A DNA stretch of 64,000 nucleotides from JADMJV01 sp964649085 (lineage in GTDB: Bacteria; Vulcanimicrobiota; Xenobia; Xenobiales; JADMJV01), in NCBI GenBank assembly GCA_964649085.1, contig CAZYPN010000009.1, positions 1 through 64,000 on the forward strand, written 5' to 3'. The position numbers were made by a program, and so were the translations under genes. This document shows positions 58,163-64,000 of this stretch, in pieces; position 1 is the stretch's first letter, and every line of letters begins with the position of its first letter. The notes under the pieces were generated by a model. That model made no database searches. It saw nothing but the letters and a program-made list of their open reading frames with translations, and was not told where the DNA came from.

Positions 58163-59520
58163 GAGCGGGCTCCTTCCAGGGCGCGGGCTGCGCCCACAGC
58201 ACCAAGTTCTTCGACCAGTTCCTCGACAGCCGCCAGTCCGTTCGCCTCCGTGAAGCAGAACAACAGCGACTCGGGATACTCGGGGTAATCGGCTTCCACT
58301 GCGTAACCGCCGGCGATGCCCCGAGCCTGCAAAGCCTCCAGCGTGGCCTGAGCCCCGGCCGGACAGCGCACAAGCACTTCGTGGAACACGGGCTGAGCGG
58401 CCAGGGGCAACTCGTAGCCAGGCAAAGCCGCCACCTTCTTCTTGAAGTGGTGAGCCAGGCCGGCCGAGGCGTCGGCCACCTCTGCCAGCCCTTGCGGGCC
58501 GAGCAGTGCCAGATACACGGTTACGGCCAGGGCACACAAGCCCTGGTTGGTACAGATATTCGAGAAGGCTTTGTCTCGTCGGATATGCTGCTCGCGGGCC
58601 TGCAAGGTGAGGCAAAAGCCCCGTCTTCCCTTGGCATCGACGGTCATGCCGCAAAGGCGTCCGGGAATTCGGCGCATATGCACCTTCTTGCAGGAGACAA
58701 AGCCGGCGTAGGGTCCGCCAAAGGACAGGGGAAGCCCCAGCGGCTGGGCCTCACCCACCACAATTTCAGCACCATAATCGCCGGGGCGCCTCAAAGCCCC
58801 CAAGGACACGGGGTCGCCGAGAGCCACCACGGGAATGGCACCGGCGGCTTTGACCTGGGCGCACAGCCCGGGGCCGTCCTCGATCACTCCCAGGAAGTTG
58901 GGAACCTGAACCAACACACAGGCCACCTGATCGTCGAGCGCCGGCAGGCGGGTATGGCCGTCGACCAGGGGCGCTTCAATCAGTTCGCAATCCTGGGTAG
59001 CCAGATAGGTGCGAAGCAGCTCTCGAGTTTGGGGATGCAGGCCCTTCGAAACGACGACTTTGTGACGTCCCGTGATGCCCAGGGCCATGAACACCGCGTC
59101 TACGGCCGCGCAGCCACCATCATAGACAGAGGCATTGCAGACATCCATGCCGGTCAGATCACACATCATCGATTGAAACTCGAAGATGGTCTGGAGCGTC
59201 CCCTGGCTCACCTCGGGCTGATAGGGCGTGTAGGCCGTCATGAACTCGGAGCGACTGATAATGGTATCGACCACCGCCGGCACAAAGTGCCGATAGGCCC
59301 CGGCTCCGAGGAATGAGCGCTGGCTGGGCACCAGGTTCCTCGATGCCAGTTCCTCCAGATGGAGGTGGACCTCATATTCGCTGAGTTCAGGGGGCAGCTG
59401 AAGCGGCTTGCGCAGACGCACCGAATCGGGAATCGAATCGAAGAGCTGGCCCACCGACTCCACTCCAATGGCGGCCAGCATCTTGGACCGATCGGCCGAG
59501 GTGTGGGGAACGTAGTTCAT
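58159..59520 (-). CDS. gcvPA: Glycine dehydrogenase (decarboxylating) subunit 1
   Basis: The 453-residue protein is the N-terminal half of the P-protein in species with split subunits. It begins MNYVPHTSADRSKMLAAIG and contains FLGAGAYRHFVPAVVD, TAYTPYQPEVSQGTLQ, NASVYDGGCAA and GEAQPLGLPLSFGGPYAGF, all typical. It starts two bases after the gcvH stop and overlaps gcvPB by four bases. Confidence 0.95.
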   Translation of the reverse strand: MNYVPHTSADRSKMLAAIGVESVGQLFDSIPDSVRLRKPLQLPPELSEYEVHLHLEELASRNLVPSQRSFLGAGAYRHFVPAVVDTIISRSEFMTAYTPYQPEVSQGTLQTIFEFQSMMCDLTGMDVCNASVYDGGCAAVDAVFMALGITGRHKVVVSKGLHPQTRELLRTYLATQDCELIEAPLVDGHTRLPALDDQVACVLVQVPNFLGVIEDGPGLCAQVKAAGAIPVVALGDPVSLGALRRPGDYGAEIVVGEAQPLGLPLSFGGPYAGFVSCKKVHMRRIPGRLCGMTVDAKGRRGFCLTLQAREQHIRRDKAFSNICTNQGLCALAVTVYLALLGPQGLAEVADASAGLAHHFKKKVAALPGYELPLAAQPVFHEVLVRCPAGAQATLEALQARGIAGGYAVEADYPEYPESLLFCFTEANGLAAVEELVEELGAVGAARALEGARS

Positions 59521-59521
59521 G

Positions 59522-59917
59522 CTAGTGTCCTTCGGTATGAGCGGAATAGGCCTTGGCGTCCATCAACTGGGACACGGCGGCCGGGTCGGTCACCCGGGCT
59601 TTGATCATCCAACCTGCGCCATAAGGCTCGCGATTGACGGCCTCGGGGTCGAACTGGTCGGAATCCTGGGTGAGTGAAGCGTTAACATCGACGACTTCGC
59701 CGTCGACCGGTGAGTAGAGCTCGGAAACCGTCTTGACCGACTCGACCACGCCAAAGCGCTTGCCGGCCTGAAGCTTGCTGCCTATCGCGGGCAACTCCAC
59801 AAAAACGATGTCTCCCAGCTGGTCCTGGGCAAAGTGGGTGATTCCGATTTCGGCCGTGTCCCCTTGCAGCCGCACCCACTCGTGCTCTTCGGTATAACGT
59901 AGTTCCTCGGGAATCAT
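59522..59917 (-). CDS. gcvH: Glycine cleavage system H protein
   Basis: The 131-residue lipoyl carrier has the modified lysine in GVVESVKTVSELYSPVDGEV. It shuttles aminomethyl groups between GcvP and GcvT and is also the platform for octanoyl transfer by LipM, encoded in the same operon. AAAGGAG precedes the ATG. Length and motifs are standard. Confidence 0.97.
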   Translation of the reverse strand: MIPEELRYTEEHEWVRLQGDTAEIGITHFAQDQLGDIVFVELPAIGSKLQAGKRFGVVESVKTVSELYSPVDGEVVDVNASLTQDSDQFDPEAVNREPYGAGWMIKARVTDPAAVSQLMDAKAYSAHTEGH

Positions 59918-59930
59918 GGGAGAACTCCTT

Positions 59931-61040
59931 TCATGCCCGGCGAACGCTGCCTCGCACGAAAGGCAGCCGGGTCACTTTCGCTCTCTCGTGACGCCCCCGA
60001 ATTTCGACCTCAATGTCGGTCCCTTCAGCGCGGACTGCGGTTTCCACGCTTGCCAAAGCGATCCCTTTCTTGAGGCTGGGGCTGAAGGTGCCACTGGTCA
60101 CACGACCCACCGCTCGTCCTTGATGGAACAACGGGTAGCCCTCGCGCGGGATGGCCCGCCCCTCCATTTCCAACCCCACCAGACAGCGCTGAACCCCTGC
60201 CGCTTTGTAGTCGCGCAGGGCGTCGCGGCCAACGAACTCCTTGTCGAGCTTCACCACCCACCCCAGCGAAGCGTCGAGCGGCGTAAGGTCTTCACTCAGT
60301 TCGTGACCATAAAGAGCGTAGCCCGACTCCAGACGCAGCGTATCGCGGGCGCCCAGACCGATAGGCTCTACCTCGGGCAGGGCCACCAGTTGGCGCCACA
60401 CCGAGGCGGCACTTTGCCAGGGCAGATAGAGCTCGAAACCATCTTCGCCGGTGTAGCCGGTGCGGCTGATCAAACCCTGTACCCCGGCAACGCTGCCCGG
60501 CTTGCAGGCGTAGTAGCGGATACTCTCCAGATCGACACTTGAGAAAGGCTGCAACAATTCCTGGGAGCGAGGCCCCTGGATGGCGATCAGGGCGGTGGCC
60601 ATCGACTGATCGTCGAGCACCACGCCCGCCTTGCTTCGCTGCTGCATCCAGGCCACGATTTTCTCGCGATTCGAGGCGTTCATCACCACCAGAAAACGCT
60701 CGGCCTCCAGTTGATAGATGATCATATCGTCGAGCACCCGGCCCTGCTCGTTGCACATGCAGCCATACTGGGCTCGACCCACTTCCAACTTGCTCAGGTC
60801 GTTGCTGAAGAGCCCCTGCAGATAGGCCAGCGCTGCCGGCCCGGATACGTAGAGCTCGCCCATGTGGCTCAGGTCAAAAAGGCCAGCGCTCTGGCGCACG
60901 GCCTCGTGTTCTTTGCGGATGCCGGTGTACTCGATGGGCATCTCCCATCCCGCAAAGTCGACCATCTTGGCCCCCGCTTCCAGGTGACAGTCATAGAGGC
61001 TGGTCCGAATCGGGGCCACGGTGCTCGAGGTCTGGCTCAT
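59931..61040 (-). CDS. gcvT: Aminomethyltransferase (glycine cleavage T protein)
   Basis: The 369-residue protein transfers the methylene group from GcvH to tetrahydrofolate, releasing ammonia. Landmarks are FAGWEMPIEYTGIRKEHEAVR, GLFDLSHMGEL, RTGYTGEDGFELYLP, GLGARDTLRLESGYALYGHEL and VTSGTFSPSLKKGIALA. The ATG at 61040 has an AAGGAG site. It is the first gene of the operon; a 70-base gap separates it from the divergent oxidoreductase, leaving no room for a glycine riboswitch. Confidence 0.96.
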   Translation of the reverse strand: MSQTSSTVAPIRTSLYDCHLEAGAKMVDFAGWEMPIEYTGIRKEHEAVRQSAGLFDLSHMGELYVSGPAALAYLQGLFSNDLSKLEVGRAQYGCMCNEQGRVLDDMIIYQLEAERFLVVMNASNREKIVAWMQQRSKAGVVLDDQSMATALIAIQGPRSQELLQPFSSVDLESIRYYACKPGSVAGVQGLISRTGYTGEDGFELYLPWQSAASVWRQLVALPEVEPIGLGARDTLRLESGYALYGHELSEDLTPLDASLGWVVKLDKEFVGRDALRDYKAAGVQRCLVGLEMEGRAIPREGYPLFHQGRAVGRVTSGTFSPSLKKGIALASVETAVRAEGTDIEVEIRGRHERAKVTRLPFVRGSVRRA

Positions 61041-61110
61041 GCATACTCCTTGGAGGGAATTCGCTCTATGGATACCCAGGGAGGCCGTGGCGAAAACCGA
61101 ATCCCGCCCC

Positions 61111-62037
61111 ATGCTTTTAGGATTTGGACTACCCCAATGCGGCCAACTGGCCCACCCCGACGCCCTGACGACCATCGCCCGCCAGCTGGAAAGCATCGGC
61201 TATCACAGTTTGTGGACCTTCGAGCGCCTGCTGTATCCGGTGAACCCCCGCACCCCCTATCCGGCCTCGGCCGACGGCAGGCTGCCCGAACTGGCCAAAG
61301 CCGTGCTCGACCCCCTGGACGCCCTGACCTTCGTGGCTCCGCTCACCAAGCGGATTCGCCTGGGCACCAGCGTGCTCAACATGCCTTTCTACAACCCGGT
61401 CATGCTGGCCCGACGCCTGACCAGCCTGGATGTGCTTTCGCGAGGAAGACTCACGGTGGGGTTGGGCCTGGGATGGTCGCAAGATGAATTCGAGGCCGCC
61501 GGAGCCCCGCTGGCCGAACGGGGGGCTCGGGCAGACGAATTTCTCGACCTGCTGCGGACGCTCTGGGGACCCAGCCCGGCCTCGTTCGAAGGGCGATATT
61601 ATCGGCTGGCGCCCTCGGTATTCGAACTGCGCCCCGTGCAGCAGCCCCACCCTCCACTGCTGTTGGCCGCCTACACTCCAGGCTCTATGGCGCGAGTGGC
61701 CAGCAAGGCCGACGGTTGGAACCCGGCCGGACTGCCATTGTCGGCGCTGAAGGCCATGTGGGCCGGCATCCAACAACAGGCCGCGCAGGCCGGACGCGAC
61801 CCCGCCCAACTGCAACTGGTAGGACGGGCCAACCTGATGTTGCTCCCTCAATCCCTGCCCGAAGAAGGGCGCTTTCCGTTCGTGGGCTCTTTGGACCAGA
61901 TTATTGAGGATATTCGCGCCCATCGCGAGGCCGGAGTGCAGGAACTCATTCTGGACGCGCAGTTCTCGCCCGGCATGCAAGATTCGACTTCTTTATTGGA
62001 TACTGCGGCCGCACTCTGGCAAGCCGCATCACACTGA
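61111..62037 (+). CDS. LLM-class flavin/F420-dependent oxidoreductase
   Basis: The 308-residue protein has the luciferase-like monooxygenase barrel: LGFGLPQCG at the start, IARQLESIGYHSLWTFERLL, KRIRLGTSVLNMPFYNPVMLARRL, DVLSRGRLTVGLGLGW and FDLLRTLWG-like DLLRTLWG. The layout matches the F420-type LLM subfamily (TIGR03619-like), although FMN use cannot be excluded. No F420-synthesis gene is present. ATG 61111 is chosen; GTG 61087 would add eight residues. It is followed by a perfect terminator stem. Confidence 0.86.
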   Translation: MLLGFGLPQCGQLAHPDALTTIARQLESIGYHSLWTFERLLYPVNPRTPYPASADGRLPELAKAVLDPLDALTFVAPLTKRIRLGTSVLNMPFYNPVMLARRLTSLDVLSRGRLTVGLGLGWSQDEFEAAGAPLAERGARADEFLDLLRTLWGPSPASFEGRYYRLAPSVFELRPVQQPHPPLLLAAYTPGSMARVASKADGWNPAGLPLSALKAMWAGIQQQAAQAGRDPAQLQLVGRANLMLLPQSLPEEGRFPFVGSLDQIIEDIRAHREAGVQELILDAQFSPGMQDSTSLLDTAAALWQAASH

Positions 62038-62040
62038 ACA

Positions 62041-62072
62041 GAAAGAGAGAGGGCTTACGCCCTCTCTCTTTC
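62041..62072. terminator. Perfect 14-bp stem-loop, probably bidirectional
   Basis: GAAAGAGAGAGGGC (62041-62054) and GCCCTCTCTCTTTC (62059-62072) pair without a mismatch around a TTAC loop, between the convergent oxidoreductase and lipoprotein genes. No T tract follows on either strand, so strong termination by itself is not certain. Confidence 0.78.
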
Positions 62073-62092
62073 GGAGCCAATCGACGGAAGCG

Positions 62093-63544
62093 CTAGCGTA
62101 CGTCGATGACTTTGCCGTTTGTGCCACCGTTGAAGTTGACGGTGTATTTCACGTTTACCGGGACGCTCAAGCCCACGTTACCAACATCAAAGAGCGTATC
62201 TAGGGGATTGAGTTCGCCAGTATCGAGAATCAGGTGACGGAATATTGCGCCGGTTTGCGTATCAAACGTCAACTGGCGCAGACTCGTGGTCAGACCGACA
62301 CCCTCTACGAAAAACAGCGAATCCACGGTAGCATCCTCTTCGGTCAGCGATGGTCCACGTGCGAAGGTGATCGAATCAGCAGGGCTGCCCGAAAGAACCA
62401 GTCGGCTGGTAGGGTTCGGAAGCGCAGCCTGAGCAGCCGAAATCACCCGAATACGGCCCTGACCCGGGGTGGCCGTGAGGTCGCCCGTATCCGGGTTGTA
62501 GGTGCCACCCTCGGCCACAATGACGTTACCGTTGTTATCGATCTTCAAATCGAAGGGGAACGCGTAGGCAGGCTCTCCGCCACCCGGCGTCACCAAGGTG
62601 ATTCCTGGCTCGGGCACCCCGCCATTAAAGGCAGCCTGACCCACGGTGAACCCGGCCGCACCCGTGTCCACACGGATCACACCACCAAATTGACCGGCAC
62701 TGCCGTTGCCATTACAGGCAATATAGAAGATGCCTCCTCCAGAGGAGACAATCGACGACGGGAAGGGAACGCCCGTAAGGAATACGTCGGTGGTGCCGTC
62801 GGTTCCGGTTCCGGAAACATCGATACGACGGATCTGGCCGCCGCCGGGGACCTCGGCGCGATACTCGCACACCAGAACGGCCGTCGCGTCGAAGCGACAG
62901 ACATCGAGAGGGGTGCGCAGATCGGTAAGACCCACCTGATCGAAATCGGCCCCAGTCTCGGTGACGGCAGTCACTCGAATCAACCGACCGGTATTTCCAG
63001 CATTCACCTGGTCAGTGATGAACAAACGTCCCGCCAGAAGAGGGTCAACAAACAGGTCGAAAGGGCTCGTCAGCGGAAGGCCATCGCCGGTGCTGGTGCC
63101 GGAAGGCAAAATCACGTTGCCCTGACCAGGAGTTACCGCGTTAGGATTGCGCGCCATAATGGTCAAGCGCCCCTGGCCGACACCCAACCGGTTGCCTTGG
63201 ACCACGGCCGGGCGCACACCGAGAGTTCCGCCGAAATCGGTAATTCCGAGCCGCGTGGGTGCATTTGAAGCGCCCGAAATTTGACTGGAGAGCATGTCGC
63301 GGGCAGCTAGCAGTGTGGCAATATTGCTGGCCGCAAAGTTAACGTTGACCGACGAGGCACCGGTAGCTCCGCCGGTGATGCCCGAACCGGTGGCGGCAGC
63401 GCCACCACCCGTTCCGCCTCCGCCCGCCGAGGCGAGCCCTGACGGCGATCTGGCGGTGTTGGACGTAGCACCGCAACCCATCAAGGCACCTGCGAGCAGA
63501 CCGATGAAGGCTGCCTGCAAATGCCGCTTGTTCGAAACTTTCAT
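62093..63544 (-). CDS. Large lipoprotein with repeated beta-propeller-like structure
   Basis: The 483-residue product follows GGGAGG. A lipoprotein signal ends LLAGALMGC; a Gly/Ala/Ser/Thr-rich linker (for example ASAGGGGTGGG) follows. The rest consists of repeated beta-strand sections, such as NRLGVGQGRLTIMARNPN, PFDLFVDPLLAGRLFITDQV, GGGIFYIACNGNG and AYAFPFDLKIDNNGNVIVAEGG, that resemble NHL/SMP-30-type blades. A surface or periplasmic binding role is likely; an enzymatic role cannot be shown. It is convergent with the oxidoreductase. Confidence 0.75.
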   Translation of the reverse strand: MKVSNKRHLQAAFIGLLAGALMGCGATSNTARSPSGLASAGGGGTGGGAAATGSGITGGATGASSVNVNFAASNIATLLAARDMLSSQISGASNAPTRLGITDFGGTLGVRPAVVQGNRLGVGQGRLTIMARNPNAVTPGQGNVILPSGTSTGDGLPLTSPFDLFVDPLLAGRLFITDQVNAGNTGRLIRVTAVTETGADFDQVGLTDLRTPLDVCRFDATAVLVCEYRAEVPGGGQIRRIDVSGTGTDGTTDVFLTGVPFPSSIVSSGGGIFYIACNGNGSAGQFGGVIRVDTGAAGFTVGQAAFNGGVPEPGITLVTPGGGEPAYAFPFDLKIDNNGNVIVAEGGTYNPDTGDLTATPGQGRIRVISAAQAALPNPTSRLVLSGSPADSITFARGPSLTEEDATVDSLFFVEGVGLTTSLRQLTFDTQTGAIFRHLILDTGELNPLDTLFDVGNVGLSVPVNVKYTVNFNGGTNGKVIDVR

Positions 63545-63626
63545 GAAAAACCTCCCTGATTCCGGTGGAGCGGCGCCTTCGCTTCGGGAGAGTTGAGTCC
63601 TTTTGTTCAGGGGAACAACCTGTCGG

Positions 63627-64000
63627 TCAGGCAGGTAGCAGGCTGCTGAGCACCCTGAGCCAGTTGCCGCCCACAACCCGGGCTACCGAATCGGCTCCCC
63701 AACCGGCCTGCAACATGTGCTCTACCAGGTTGGGGAGATCCCGAGGATCCTTGAGATCGTCGGGTAGATGTTCGGTACCGTCGAAATCGCTGCCGATGGC
63801 TACGTGGTCGATGCCGGCCACCTCTACCATGTGCTCCAGGTGGCGAAACACATCGCGACTCGTGCAGCCACCCTCGGTCACCAAAAACTTGGGCACAAAG
63901 GTCACCGCCGCCAGGCCACCGCTGGCGGCGATGGCTCGCAACTGGGCATCGTCAAGATTGCGCTCGCCGGGCACCAATTTCTGGCAGCACGAATGACTGT
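63627..64000 (-). CDS. Membrane dipeptidase (peptidase M19), 5' end cut by window
   Basis: The visible 124 C-terminal codons contain the renal-dipeptidase signature HIS-type SHS at the edge, then ERNLDDAQLRAIAASGGLAAV, the zinc-region HLEHMVEVAGIDHVAIGSDFDG and NLVEHMLQAGWGADSVARVVGGNWLRVL. This is the C-terminal part of a zinc dipeptidase or amide hydrolase of the M19 family, which cleaves dipeptides or beta-lactam-like amides. The N-terminal half lies right of the window. It is 82 bases upstream of the lipoprotein gene in the same orientation. Confidence 0.9.
   Translation of the reverse strand, partial: SHSCCQKLVPGERNLDDAQLRAIAASGGLAAVTFVPKFLVTEGGCTSRDVFRHLEHMVEVAGIDHVAIGSDFDGTEHLPDDLKDPRDLPNLVEHMLQAGWGADSVARVVGGNWLRVLSSLLPA

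Noticed and set aside
61041..61110. Glycine riboswitch before gcvT
   Set aside because: Only about 70 bases are available and they lack the conserved aptamer helices.
1..64000. tRNA or rRNA genes, CRISPR arrays, transposases, prophage genes
   Set aside because: Inspection of the intergenic gaps found no cloverleaf-like sequence, no spaced direct repeats and no transposase or integrase motif. The only clear tandem repeat is the coding 18-bp unit at 31536-31607.

Overview
The window is about 64 kb of GC-rich bacterial chromosome, almost fully coding, with genes on both strands, very short intergenic gaps and many stop/start overlaps. A TonB-dependent receptor, several lipobox lipoproteins and signal-peptide proteins indicate a diderm. 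SepF, which does the FtsA-type job in many Gram-positives, Cyanobacteria and related lineages, points towards a diderm 'terrabacterial' phylum such as Armatimonadota or Vulcanimicrobiota/Eremiobacterota. This placement is an inference: the window has no rRNA, tRNA or standard phylogenetic marker. No transposase, phage gene, CRISPR array or origin was seen.

Layout. 1-5.7 kb: truncated kamD (lysine 5,6-aminomutase alpha), a universal stress protein, glnA with an apparently leaderless promoter and a strong terminator, a glutathione S-transferase, a VapBC pair and a DUF2786-like protein. 5.7-12 kb: a GMC oxidoreductase, an unusual GH10-plus-methyltransferase fusion and a proline-rich PEGA-like membrane protein. 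12-21 kb: the aceE-aceF-lpdA pyruvate dehydrogenase operon with an acyltransferase, then two citrate synthase homologues in divergent orientation, one fused to a DNA-binding domain. 21-27 kb: two small cytosolic-looking proteins, msrB, a TraB/GumN protein, gluQ, a histidine phosphatase, a MerC-like membrane protein and a TPR lipoprotein.

27-36 kb: a secreted FlgE/FlgG-like protein and a TonB receptor with a palindrome just upstream of its start, a methyltransferase gene that looks frameshifted, and a roughly 1,490-residue protein of unknown function coupled to a small repeat-bearing membrane protein. 36-43 kb: a signalling cassette (vWA protein, FHA-GAF-adenylate cyclase, Ser/Thr kinase), a queuosine-precursor transporter, a 65-residue FliG-N-like protein and a B12-binding radical SAM enzyme. 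43-47 kb: three overlapping secreted-protein genes, including paralogous modules and a HExxH motif, then a zinc-ribbon protein and SepF. 47-52 kb: a membrane glycosyltransferase-like protein, yggS and a coiled-coil/degenerate PilT protein.

51.8-61 kb is one long minus-strand operon: gcvT-gcvH-gcvPA-gcvPB, an RsbW-type kinase, lipM, aroA, a GNAT acetyltransferase and hutH. It joins glycine cleavage to attachment of the octanoyl/lipoyl precursor on GcvH by LipM, and the PDH operon supplies another lipoylated enzyme (AceF). 61-64 kb: an F420-type luciferase-like oxidoreductase, a perfect 14-bp terminator stem, a large lipoprotein and a truncated M19 dipeptidase.

The best candidates for undescribed biology are the giant protein at 31.8-36.3 kb, the secreted operon at 43.3-46.5 kb, the GH10-methyltransferase fusion and the PilT-like coiled-coil protein lacking the catalytic signature.
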